A DNA stretch of 64,000 bases from Pyropia yezoensis (Eukaryota > Rhodophyta > Bangiophyceae > Bangiales > Bangiaceae). Where the stretch lies: assembly GCA_009829735.1 (NCBI GenBank), contig CM020619.1, positions 10,592,375 through 10,656,374 on the forward strand. The letters are read 5' to 3'. Under the pieces are notes generated by a model. The model saw only the letters and a list, made by a program, of their open reading frames with translations. It was not told the DNA's origin and did no database searches. A program made the translations under genes and the position numbers. Below, one piece after another: positions 9,701 through 19,067 of the stretch. Position 1 is the stretch's first letter. Each line of letters opens with the position of its first letter.

Positions 9701-10471
9701 GCCTCGGGAAAGAGAAAAATAGCGCGACAAGACGGAAGACTGCAGCGCTTGCACCGCAGCCACCGCATCACCGTCACGCATCACCAATGGCGACAACAAG
9801 GCCGGCCAGGGGCATAGCAGCGACTCGCCCGCAGCTGCCCACGCAGCAGCCACCGCCGCGGAAGAAGCTTCCAGGAGTAGCGCGACATGGGAAAGTTCCT
9901 CGATGCCAGGGGTGGATCTCCTCCTCTTCCCTTTCAAAATGAGAAGGCGTTCGGTGTGAACAATGCCAGCTGGCAACTCATCGTCTGCCTGCGCCAATCG
10001 CAGCACCCCAGCCCCCCGCTCCAGCCGCACGCACCAAGGCCTCCGCGACTGAAATGCCTTCACAGTCGTGGGCACCTCATCCGCCGGCTTGGCCCACAAT
10101 ATGTAAACAAATCGGCCCAGACAGGCGTGGATGCACGGGCGGGCACTGTGTGTCCACACCTTTGAGTTGACCGGCACGACCTTGAACAACGCAATCGGGG
10201 ACTCACCTGGACCCGCGAGCGAAGGATCCGACGTCGCACCTCCGATGTCCCCTCCCGGCGGTGCATCGTGCAGAGCTTCAGGGGCGCCGTCCACATGGCC
10301 GGGCACAGGATCAGGGATGCGGGCACCCTCGCCAGTGTTCCCGTCTTGCCCCGCCACTTGCCCCTCAGGCGGCACACGGGCATTACCACTACGGGCATGC
10401 CCCGCGAGAAGAATGGGGTTCATGGCGCCTACGCGGCGCCACCACCGCCGCCAAGGGGTCATGGCGCCCAC
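6659..10471 (-). CDS. NLR-like STAND protein: N-terminal region, NB-ARC NTPase, TPR array
   Basis: One open frame encodes about 1,270 residues. Residues 1-100 are Pro/Gly-rich. Residues ~100-215 form a conserved block also kept in the pseudogene at 13.5-15.1 kb. Residues ~300-355 contain PVVGPALCLALFVAQVGA plus a charged helix, similar in style to four-helix-bundle (HeLo/MLKL-NTD-like) death domains; this is inference. The NB-ARC module has a P-loop GIGGSGKTT (~527), a Walker B WLVVIDD (~617), a sensor ILFTTRS and a HALSLNIIG motif where plant proteins have GLPLA. From ~973 there are six 46-residue TPR-type repeats and a degenerate seventh. Known STAND proteins of this layout act as ligand-gated oligomerising switches in immunity or cell death. 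The ligand is unknown. The start sits at one of two nearby in-frame ATGs (MGAM...VGAM). Confidence 0.85.
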   Translation of the reverse strand: MGAMTPWRRWWRRVGAMNPILLAGHARSGNARVPPEGQVAGQDGNTGEGARIPDPVPGHVDGAPEALHDAPPGGDIGGATSDPSLAGPGESPIALFKVVPVNSKVWTHSARPCIHACLGRFVYILWAKPADEVPTTVKAFQSRRPWCVRLERGAGVLRLAQADDELPAGIVHTERLLILKGKRRRSTPGIEELSHVALLLEASSAAVAAAWAAAGESLLCPWPALLSPLVMRDGDAVAAVQALQSSVLSRYFSLSRGDAVSGDGATGHNSCRHRYRRVAAHWLLALPNAAARTAMRMGDAVDQVNGVPVVGPALCLALFVAQVGALFVLAGERDAVRAAVTDRCADVLIAAVGCTAKALSCPQADWVDALTQPLCDVLHRTEALLGEVEASYFESAIRSAVTGPDEVVRGWEADLDVIHRDLLALVKTNECTYAVMERFAALSENVADGFAALSETVAERNGRVEPSEATTVEDLDARLDVRAPDLGYVPGVSKPDRVEHALFGTLRNYVHRRGRGGMAPRVGVTGIGGSGKTTSCAGVAICEEVRDLFPRGSVWVQLGDASSRQTLVDAVVGLTARFCGHDVARRLLSIPPGGDVVSIAAGHVQSASADDSAEWLVVIDDVLVTKVDLLRQLLRVVPLATPILFTTRSEAVASAVGSESVPIDGLPDADCRLLLANAMSRDVRMKGNPFSASEENDWVRPVVEKTGRHALSLNIIGSMIGRRGAWRRVAHALKERWMEPDFVRPDGGLGLRPSVRATLDTSLGLLPDEASRMAFRALGILPASVEVGVDVLLRLWRPLLDTGAVADVPVADRVRNADCVHVRRIVGAMVDSLIDAGLVRSVGRGTEVSAIILHPVVAGYAKCLLGSSFRDTHSRLLNDYVESTSSGEAVGGVVLYKLEKLPDDDYIFDNVARHAQASGNVGVLVSLTQSGWPAFRERKGLPQAYQEDLEIVVAALLAVVGDVAHEVHQHPGKLAGVRVSLGRAYLDRVGGSRKANVEAAVECYLLALRVWTRETTPRDWAFSHINLGIAYSNLEEGDRARNVEAAIGCYHKALLVLTREAAPLEWAVTQINLGVAYFDRVVGDKADNMEAALKFYQLALLEGTREVAPRDWALTQNNLGQAYMDRVVGDRATNVDDAVKCYRLALEVLTREEAPRFWAMIQDNLGIAYRSRVLGDGVTNKELAVECHLLALKVRTREAAPREWASSQNNLGNAYRDRVGGDNLDNVEAALGCYQLALEVRTREALPRDWALTQKDLASMALRVASINAG
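6681..7560 (-). repeat. Six 138-bp (46-aa) TPR coding repeats plus a degenerate seventh
   Basis: Each unit reads close to NLGxAYxDRVxGDxxxNVEAAxxCYxLALxVxTREAxPRDWAxTQ. The 46-residue periodicity and TREAxPxxWAxTQNNLG spacer are typical of bacterial, especially cyanobacterial, TPR proteins. The array is in frame throughout and ends with a truncated unit at the stop codon. TPR arrays of this sort usually bind a protein or peptide ligand. Confidence 0.85.
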
Positions 10472-10523
10472 GCGGCGCCACCAACCAGCGCGTGTGGAGG
10501 CTAGGAAGACCAGCAGCCGCGGT

Positions 10524-10531
10524 GTGACGTC
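10524..10531. promoter_or_regulatory. Palindromic CRE/bZIP site upstream of the NB-ARC gene
   Basis: TGACGTCA lies 53 bp upstream of the start codon at 10471. It is the canonical CREB/ATF and plant bZIP palindrome. It is also present at the equivalent place in the second duplication copy. Confidence 0.45.
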
Positions 10532-11987
10532 ACGCCTCCAGATATCAGGGGGGCGGTGGCCGGGAGGGAGCGAGGGAGACCAGCCCCGGCGCCACGAGGG
10601 AAGGACACGGTCGGGACCACCGACACACGTGAGGACGGAGGGCGAGGGAAACCCGCAGCCGTGACAAGGGACGACTGCGACGGATCCCGCTCAACGCGGG
10701 CAGGGATGGGGGGCGAGGAAAGACCAGCAGCCGTGCCCAGGAGGAGGCTGCGTTGGAGCGACGCAAGCCCGTGGGGTGGGGTGGGACACAAGACAGACCA
10801 GCAGTGGTGCGCAACGCCCGTCGGCAGCCCGGCGACCCCTTTTGTACCCGGCCGCCTTGGGCGGGAGTCACCCCGCACGGCAGCAACGCAGTGCGGCAGC
10901 ACACCCCGAGGCGGCCGGGGCGGCGGCGGGTGCCCCGTGGCGGGTGCCGTGGGGCGGGGGGGGGGGTAGACAGGCCAGCCGCTCCGCACCCACGGGGGGC
11001 GCCCCCCCCCCCCCCACCGCCACCCTCATTTGGAAACCGCCGCTGCGCGCGCAGGGGCCAGCGTGCACAGCAATGCGGCCACCACGATGGAGCGTGTCGG
11101 GCGGGGGGGAAGGAGGGCGGGGGAGGCAGCTGCCGCCGCTCGCCAGCAATCCACAGCCTCGTTGGGCACACATCACAGGAAAAGGGAGGGTGGGCGGGGG
11201 GGGGGGGGGGAGGAGGCCAGGAGACCGGTGCAACCACGATGAGTGGGAAGGGGAGGGGGGAGGAGCGGCGGCAAGGCGGCCACCACTGCAAGCGGGCGGT
11301 GGCGCTCGGCAATGGCGGGTCACAACAGCAATGGTCGGTGCACCAATGGTCGACGAGGTCGCTCGCTGGCACTGGCGTGTCTTACCCTGACGTTGGGGGT
11401 TGATCGACAGGCGAGGCGGCTGCCAATCGGGCTGCGGGTGTGTACACTGGCGTCGTGCGGAGAGGTCCTTCCAAAGGCAGCGATCCTGGTCATTGCCGCG
11501 GATCTTGTCAGGCGAGGGATGCCACGCGCTCCCCCCCGCCTCGACCCCCTCCCTGGTCCCTACCTGTGCAAGCCCCCGCCCGCCATCCCGGCCACTGGCC
11601 TTCACGGACAAGACAGCCACTCGCGGCAGTGGGCGCGTGGGGGCTCCCACTGGGGAGGCACCCCCCCGCCCCCCGCGACGACCCCTGGGAGGCGCGAGGG
11701 GGGTGCACCGGTGGGGGGCGCGCGCTGGCCGGCCGCACATGACGGCGCCGCCCAATCGACGCCCTGCCCCCAGTGCCGGCCACGTCGGCCGCGACGTGGA
11801 CACGAGGACGGGTGCTCGGTGGCCTCCCCCGCACTCCTCCCCAGCGCCCAGCTGCTCTGCTGTTCCAGGTTGCCCGTGCGCAGGCAGCCCCCTCGCAACT
11901 GCAAGTCACGCAGCTCGTCCAGTGCGCCGCCTCGGTTGCCCGCACAACCTCGTCACCCCCCGTCTCCGCTCAGCCAGCACAACACCC

Positions 11988-12348
11988 CTATAGCCGACGC
12001 CGCTTGTCACGCGGCTCCCCCTCCCCCCTGTCCTCACCCTTTGTGGCCCCCACCCCCTCCACCCCCTCCCTCGCAACCGCAGCCACCGCGTCCACCACTG
12101 CCAGCACATCCCGCACATGGCGGGGCAGGCCCGCCCGCTCGCTGCCGGCGGCGGCGTCACCACCCCCCCCACCCCCACCACGGGGGGGAGCCTCGGGCCC
12201 TGCCATGGACTCTGGCACGTACGCCCGGCGGACGCCGTCACGGCCGACGCGCCCGCCGCCGCCACCCCCACCGGCGGCCATGTAGTCGGTGACAAAGTCG
12301 GCGTGGCCGACGCCGTCGTAGAGGAGCAGCCGCGGGGGGGGGAGCACC
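11988..12348 (-). pseudogene. 3' fragment of ICME-like esterase gene
   Basis: This is identical to the last ~120 codons of the complete gene at 16588-19067, including the segment with RLLLYDGVGHADF, which carries the catalytic His. At 12348 the similarity stops abruptly and unrelated sequence follows. It has no Ser nucleophile or N-terminus, so it is a stub left by the duplication breakpoint. Confidence 0.8.
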
Positions 12349-13337
12349 CACGATGGACTCAAAAGACTCCCCGCCACCGTTGCGGTCCAGCGCACATGGA
12401 CGACCTTGGGAGCACCCCCCCCCCCCACCCGCCCCCATGCCCCCATTGGCGGATCGCGGGTGCTTCGCTCACAGCCATCATGGTGGCATGATGGGGCGCG
12501 TCGAGGGAGGGGCGTGTCAGGGGGGGGGGCGTGTAGGGGGAGGGGCGTGCCAGGGAAGGGGGGGGAGGAGGTGGGGGCGGGGGCAAAAGCCGCTTGCCAG
12601 CGAGCACACGCTGTACATGATCTTCCATCGTTGGACGAACACAGGCAGGGAGTGCGGAACACAGGGTGAAGGCCTTGAGGAGGTGCGGGGGGGGGAGGGG
12701 GGTGTCCCCAGTGCGGCCGCCTCTGGGGGGAGCCGCCACGGGCGCGCCAGGGCGAGCGGGCGGTGGCGCGCGGTTGGTGGGGGCTTGACCTGAAGCACAC
12801 AACTGGTGCACGAATGTGTGTGGGTCGCAGGCGAGGCGGCTGGCGAGTACTCGAGTAGGTGTGGGCTGCCAGATTCTCGTGACAAGCACCGTGTCATTCG
12901 TGCCGCGGATCACCTTGTCATCATGACATGGCTGCGTGATGCAGCCGCGGATCCGGTATCCTGTCCGCAACAACAGACACGCGCGCCCCCGCTCCCTATC
13001 TCCCCCCACTGCCCAGCATACTGCAGCTCCCACTGGCCATCCCGCGGCCACAGGCTCACTTTAGCGACGATAGGCGCTCGTGGGGAAGGGGTGGGAGAGG
13101 CTTTCGCCCCCTCCATGATGGCGGCACCCGACAGGCGCCGCGCCACATGTGGCAGACACGTTGGCCGCTACGGCCACGGGCGCAAGATGGGGCACGCCTC
13201 TCTGCCCAGCGCGCAGACACACCACTGCCCAACGGGTCTGTGAACAGGATGCCGGCGCCCCCCCCAACCAAAGACAGGCAGCTCGCCCAAGCAGCCGCCT
13301 CAGTGGCGGCATAACCTCATGTTCCACCCCCCCTCCC
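12349..13337. other. Low-complexity spacer with an older duplicated flank
   Basis: No convincing gene. The region is rich in G and C runs. About 12820-12930 resembles 11410-11510 (the GGCGAGGCGGCTG segment followed by CATTSTGCCGCGGATC), which suggests an earlier, diverged duplication of the same NB-ARC upstream region. Confidence 0.35.
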
Positions 13338-13490
13338 CGCAGCAACCGAAGGGGGGGTCGCAGCGGCTGCGGGTGGTGCTGGGGGGTGGGGATGGGGGGG
13401 GCGGGTGGGTGGTGCACGAGGTGTTGCCACCGTAGCGGGGGGGCTGAGGAAGAGAGTCAGCTTCAGCGGTGCGTGCGTGCGTTGGGCTTG
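13338..13490 (+). pseudogene. Captured 3' end of the DUF3598-like gene
   Basis: The sequence matches, in inverted orientation, the last ~35 codons and adjoining 3' flank of the gene at 22353-23633. The C-terminal segment (RLRVVLGEGG...VVHEVWPP) is recognisable but mutated, and similarity continues past the stop codon. It is a dispersed fragment, not a functional gene. Confidence 0.55.
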
Positions 13491-13549
13491 AAGGTGAATC
13501 GTCGAAGGTGTTCGCTGAAAGAAAAATGAGCCATCGCCAGGTCAAGTGA

Positions 13550-15071
13550 CCAGTGGACAACAGACAGCTGAGGCAGAGCCATTCCCCATCATTGTTTTTC
13601 ACGGAAGCCTCGCACGTAGCCGCCCACGCAGGGGGCACCGACGAGGAAGAAGCTTCCAGCAGCTGTGTGACATGGAACAGTTCCACGATGCACGGGGTGG
13701 ACATCCTCGTCTTCCCTTTTAACAATGTTAGACAGTGCAGCTCAGGCACCTACGGGGTGGGAGCTCGATGGAGCACTCACTCCGTGAAAACCAGGACGAC
13801 AGTTGTGTGCGGACTAAAGGAGAGGGACAAGAGTGCACTTGGGACCGGGAGAGGAACCCGGGGAGGTGCGGGAGAAGGACCGTTGCCCGAAAGGGTGGGG
13901 GTGACGTGGGAGCGGACCACCGCATCGGGGCGCGTGCGAGAGGGACGACCGCGCTGCCAGACCCCCAGCGAGAGCCCTGGCGAGACGCGCTGGGGGCAGC
14001 GGACGGCAGAGGTCCAAGCGGTACCCGAGAGTACAAGCATGGCTGCCACCGTGGACTAGCCGCGGAGGCAGGCGACGGTGGTAGATTGTTTTCTGGAGTG
14101 TCTTGATCCGACACCTGGGCACGCGCGCGCACTACCGCGGGTGTGTCGGTTCTGAGAACAACATCAGCAGGCGCTCGATGGGGATGAACAATGACAGCGG
14201 CCGACGCATTGTCTGCCTGGGCCAGCCGCAGCCGCGAGTTTCTTTACACAAGTGTACACCATAAAGACAAGTCAAAAGTTCATGCAACGACGCACACTCC
14301 CAGGTGTAGCGTATCACCAGGACAATCCTTTCAGCAGTACCCCAGCCCCCTGCTCCAACCGCACGCACCATGGGTGCGGCGACCAAAACGCTTTCACAGT
14401 CGTGGGCACATTATCCGTCGGCTTGGCCCACACCACGTCAGCCGAGCGGTCCACAGAGGCGGTGTGAATGATCGGGCGGCGGTTGCGTGTCGACAACTGT
14501 GAGCAGGCCAACTCCACCTTGCAAGCCGCAATCGGGTACTCACCTGGACCCGCGTCCCCGAGGCGAACGCTGCAGCCCCGACGAACCCTCCCAGCTGCTG
14601 CAGCACTCACTCCACCGGTCCAGGCTGCTGGCCTGCGGGGGCGCCATCCATTTGATGAGGCGCAAGATCGGGAACGCCGGCGCCGGCGCCAACCTTCGTG
14701 CCGTTGACAGGGGCCAACTCCGCACCCTGGACGGCCCCTTCCCGCAAAACCTTCGCCGGACCATGCTGCTGGGCTGCACGGGCGACATGTATGGGAACTG
14801 GAACAAGGACCGGGACGCGGGCGCCCTCACCGACCTCCATGCCGTTGGCAGGGGCCAACTCCGCACCCCGTATGTGCCCGCCCAGCACCTGCTCCACCGG
14901 TCCAACGTGCGGAGCTGCGGGGGCGCCGCCCGGATGGCCTGGTACAAGAGCAGGGACGCGGGCACCCTCGCGATTGTTCCCGCCTTGCCACGCCACTTGC
15001 CCGCCGGGCCGTACATGGGCGCCGCCGCCACGGTCATAGCCCACGGGCCGCCAAGGGGTCATGGCGCCCAC
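13550..15071 (-). pseudogene. Eroded N-terminal remnant of a second NB-ARC/TPR gene
   Basis: The start codon at 15071 is exactly 4,600 bp from that of the intact gene, and MGAMTPWR begins both. The Pro/Gly-rich segment is expanded into about three repeats containing GAELAPxNG. The conserved block follows in other frames, with WAKPTDNVPTTVKAF and CVRLEQGAGVL near 14330-14440, IERLLMLF near 14165, and a match to ELSHVALLLEASS near 13620-13680. Stops and frameshifts interrupt it, and an unrelated AT-richer piece sits near 14230-14310. Nothing corresponding to the NTPase or TPR modules remains. The promoter side is nearly identical to that of the intact gene, so it may still be transcribed. Confidence 0.75.
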
Positions 15072-16948
15072 GCGGCGCCACCAACCAGCGCGTGTGGAGG
15101 CTAGGAAGACCAGCAGCCGCGGTGTGACGTCACGCCTCCAGATATCAGGGGGGCGGTGGCCGGGAGGGAGCGAGGGAGACCAGCCCCGGCGCCACGAGGG
15201 AAGGACACGGTCGGGACCACCGACACACGTGAGGACGGAGGGCGAGGGAAACCCGCAGCCGTGACAAGGGACGACTGCGACGGATCCCGCTCAACGCGGG
15301 CAGGGATGGGGGGCGAGGAAAGACCAGCAGCCGTGCCCAGGAGGAGGCTGCGTCGGAGCGACGCAAGCCCGTGGGGTGGGGTGGGACACAAGACAGACCA
15401 GCAGTGGTGCGCAACGCCCGTCGGCAGCCCGGCGACCCCTTTTGTACCCGGCCGCCTTGGGCGGGAGTCACCCCGCACGGCAGCAACGCAGTGCGGCAGC
15501 ACACCCCGAGGCGGCCGGGGCGGCGGCGGGTGCCCCGTGGCGGGTGCCGTGGGGCGGGGGGGGGGGTAGACAGGCCAGCCCCCCCCCCCCCACGGGGGGC
15601 GCCCCCCCCCCCCCCACCGCCACCCTCATTTGGAAACCGCCGCTGCGCGCGCAGGGGCCAGCGTGCACAGCAATGCGGCCACCACGATGGAGCGTGTCGG
15701 GCGGGGGGGAAGGAGGGCGGGGGAGGCAGCTGCCGCCGCTCGCCAGCAATCCACAGCCTCGTTGGGCACACATCACAGGAAAAGGGAGGGTGGGCGGGGG
15801 GGGGGGGGGGAGGAGGCCAGGAGACCGGTGCAACCACGATGAGTGGGAAGGGGAGGGGGGAGGAGCGGCGGCAAGGCGGCCACCACTGCAAGCGGGCGGT
15901 GGCGCTCGGCAATGGCGGGTCACAACAGCAATGGTCGGTGCACCAATGGTCGACGAGGTCGCTCGCTGGCACTGGCGTGTCTTACCCTGACGTTGGGGGT
16001 TGATCGACAGGCGAGGCGGCTGCCAATCGGGCTGCGGGTGTGTACACTGGCGTCGTGCGGAGAGGTCCTTCCAAAGGCAGCGATCCTGGTCATTGCCGCG
16101 GATCTTGTCAGGCGAGGGATGCCACGCGCTCCCCCCCGCCTCGACCCCCTCCCTGGTCCCTACCTGTGCAAGCCCCCGCCCGCCATCCCGGCCACTGGCC
16201 TTCACGGACAAGACAGCCACTCGCGGCAGTGGGCGCGTGGGGGCTCCCACTGGGGAGGCACCCCCCCGCCCCCCGCGACGACCCCTGGGAGGCGCGAGGG
16301 GGGTGCACCGGTGGGGGGCGCGCGCTGGCCGGCCGCACATGACGGCGCCGCCCAATCGACGCCCTGCCCCCAGTGCCGGCCACGTCGGCCGCGACGTGGA
16401 CACGAGGACGGGTGCTCGGTGGCCTCCCCCGCACTCCTCCCCAGCGCCCAGCTGCTCTGCTGTTCCAGGTTGCCCGTGCGCAGGCAGCCCCCTCGCAACT
16501 GCAAGTCACGCAGCTCGTCCAGTGCGCCGCCTCGGTTGCCCGCACAACCTCGTCACCCCCCGTCTCCGCTCAGCCAGCACAACACCCCTATAGCCGACGC
16601 CGCTTGTCACGCGGCTCCCCCTCCCCCCTGTCCTCACCCTTTGTGGCCCCCACCCCCTCCACCCCCTCCCTCGCAACCGCAGCCACCGCGTCCACCACTG
16701 CCAGCACATCCCGCACATGGCGGGGCAGGCCCGCCCGCTCGCTGCCGGCGGCGGCGTCACCACCCCCCCCACCCCCACCACGGGGGGGAGCCTCGGGCCC
16801 TGCCATGGACTCTGGCACGTACGCCCGGCGGACGCCGTCACGGCCGACGCGCCCGCCGCCGCCACCCCCACCGGCGGCCATGTAGTCGGTGACAAAGTCG
16901 GCGTGGCCGACGCCGTCGTAGAGGAGCAGCCGCGGGGGGGGGAGCACC
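15047..16948. repeat. Segmental duplication, copy 2 (1,902 bp)
   Basis: This is the partner of 10447-12348. Its left end contains the start codon of the NB-ARC remnant and its right part is the 3' coding end of the complete ICME-like gene. It therefore records the original order: NB-ARC gene, spacer, esterase gene, all on the minus strand. The opposite site to the CRE at 10524 is at 15124-15131. Confidence 0.9.
15124..15131. promoter_or_regulatory. CRE/bZIP palindrome, duplicated copy
   Basis: TGACGTCA lies 53 bp upstream of the remnant's start codon at 15071, identical in position to the site at 10524-10531. Confidence 0.4.
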
Positions 16949-19067
16949 GTCGCCACTTCCGCCGCCGCCGCCGCCGTGGGCGTCACGCCGGGGGTGGTGG
17001 GAGTGCAAGTAGCGGCAGCCACAGCGGCGCGAAAAAAGGCGGCGGTTGAGTGCCACGGCACCACCGCGTCGGCGCCCGAGCACTGGAGGAAAAAGGGGGG
17101 GAGGTGGCGGCGGCGACCACGCGCCGCCGTGGCCCCTGGCGGATGACCATTGCCGGCAGCAGCAGCGTCGGCGGCAGCGGTGGCCGCGTCGGTGGAGGCT
17201 GTGAGCTCGGCCGCGGCGGCCGCAGCAGCGGAGAGGGAAGAGGTAGAGGCGGCGGCGGCGGCGGCGGCGACAGTGGCAGAGGGGTGGGGGTAGCCGGCAC
17301 GGGAGGCAAAGACGTCGCCCTCGAGGTCCAAGCCGAGCAGCGCCGCCTCGAGGGAAGAGTCACATGCCGCCGCGACCGACGGCCCCGCAGCTGCCGCGGC
17401 GGCCATTGTCAGCCGCGGCGTGCCGTCCCCCCCCGCTCCCGGCGCCCCCCCGTCGGCAAGAGCAGGCACCCCAGCCGCCGAGGCCGGCGCCGTCGTCGCC
17501 TCTGCCGCCGCCGCCCGCAAAAGGCGCGTCGGGGAGAAGCGGTCAAAGTGGGCGCGCCCCCCCGCGGCGGGCTTCATGGTGCTCACCTCTGACACCCCCC
17601 GCCACGCCTCGTACGCGTAGTGGTCGGCAATGTCATAGACGCCCGCCGAGCCTACAAACGCGGCCGGCAAGGGCATTGCCGCCACCCCCCCCGCCGCCCC
17701 CCCCCCGACAGCCCCGCCGCCCACAGCAGCGCCAGCACACACACGTGCGCCCCCGAGCTGTGCCCCCACAGCAGCAGGCGCCCCCCCCCCGCCAGCCTGG
17801 CGGCCGCCACTGCCCGCACCACCGCCGCCACATCCGCCGCCTGCTGCGCCATCCCCCCCGCCGGCCACACGCGCGTCGTGGCAACCGCGACGGGCACGCC
17901 TGTGGCGGCCACCACCGTCCGCGCCAGCAGCCCATACTGCCAGGTGTCACCGCTGCCCCAAGCGCCGCCGTGCACAAATACCACCGCCACGGGCCAGCGG
18001 CCGCCGTCGGGGGCGGGGGGGGGGGACGCCCCCGCGCCTGGTGTGTACCAGTCGTACCGCTGGCGGGGGGAGGCGGTGCCGTAGAGGTTGTTGGGTGTCA
18101 GCTGCAGGCCAGGCGCCACGCCGGCAGCGGCCGCAGCGGTGGCGGCGGCAGGGGTGGCAGCAGGGGTGGTGATGGTGGGGGTGGCGGCGGCAGCGGCGGC
18201 GGCGGCTGCGGCATTAGCGGCGGCGGCGCCGCGCCGCGCCGCGACCCACCGGAGCGCCAGCAGGCGGCAGCCCAGCGGCACAGACGCGGCGGTCGACGCG
18301 GCGGCAGACGCCAGCAGCGCCGCCGCGTATGCGCCAAACGCCACCCGCGAGCGGGCAGACGGTAGCGCCCGCGCCTGCGCAACGAGCCGCGCCAAGCCGC
18401 CACCGTCGCCGCCGCCACCGTTGCCGTTACCGCCGTCGCCGTCACCGTCGCCGTTGCTGCCGTCGCCGTTGCCGCTGCCATAGCTGCCACCGACCTCGCC
18501 GCCCCCGCCAACGCCAACGACCGCCCCATTGCTGCCGTGACAGCCCGCCCCATCTCGCGATGCCGCCGCCGCCTCCGCCGCCGTCGCAGTCGCCACCGAT
18601 TCCTCTGTCTCTGGCGGGTCGGCCGGCGGTGGCTCCCGGCGGTCACGCCGGCCAGCCGACGCCGCCGCCGCCGGGGTGACCGCGTCTCGCATGGGGGAGC
18701 GCCACCCCTCCCCCCGCTCTTCGCCCCCGTTAACCTCACCACGGGCCATCCGCACCGCCACGCGGCAGGGCGACGGCGACGGTGGCGGCGGCGGCCGGCG
18801 TCTGCGGCGGCAGAGGCCACCAGCCGTCGTGGCGCACGGCGCCGCCTGTATGATCGTCGGGGCCGCCGCGCCGCGGCCGCCGCCGCCGCCTCCCGAAAAG
18901 GCCTGCGCGGCAGGAGTCCGAGCGGCAAGGGCGGTGCTGCCGCAGCTGCCGCCGCCGCCACAGGAACGCGGGCGTCGGGCACCCCGCGGGGGGAGGGCGG
19001 CGGCGGTGCTGGTGAGCGGCGGTCCGACAAACGTAGCGGCGACGCCCGCTGACCAGCGCGGGCTCAT
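16588..19067 (-). CDS. Isoprenylcysteine methylesterase-like alpha/beta hydrolase (apparent frameshift in poly-C)
   Basis: The N-terminal frame runs from the ATG at 19067. It has a Ser/Gly/Ala-rich region, then a hydrophobic Ala-rich segment near residues ~235-270 (probable membrane anchor), then YDWYTP, VVFVHGGAWGSGDTWQYG (oxyanion HGG motif) and GHSSGAHVC (nucleophile elbow, Ser near 17755). At the C8 and C10 runs at 17685-17706 the frame changes. The second frame continues with FVGSAGVYDIADHYAYE, FDRFSPTRLL, LQCSGADAVVPWHST (acid residue) and YDGVGHADF (His), and stops at 16588. The order and spacing match plant isoprenylcysteine alpha-carbonyl methylesterase (ICME), which reverses methylation of prenylated proteins at ER/Golgi membranes. 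The frame change is either a homopolymer sequencing error, a short intron, or a real mutation. Ala/Gly-rich insertions enlarge the protein well beyond the usual ~400 residues. Confidence 0.7.

Larger units (their letters stand above)
10447..12348. repeat. Segmental duplication, copy 1 (1,902 bp)
   Basis: This block is nearly identical to 15047-16948 at a constant offset of 4,600 bp. The differences I found are one substitution (10753 versus 15353) and four clustered near 10981-10988, where copy 2 is a run of C; the rest matches where I compared lines. It contains the start codon and 5' flank of the NB-ARC gene and, at its far end, the last ~120 codons of the ICME-like gene. It is the promoter side of the minus-strand NB-ARC gene. 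Confidence 0.9.

Noticed and set aside
10868-12300. Open frames of 200-350 codons on both strands of the duplicated block
   Set aside because: They are G/C-run-rich, have no domain, and appear in several overlapping frames at once. The only supported coding part is the esterase 3' end.
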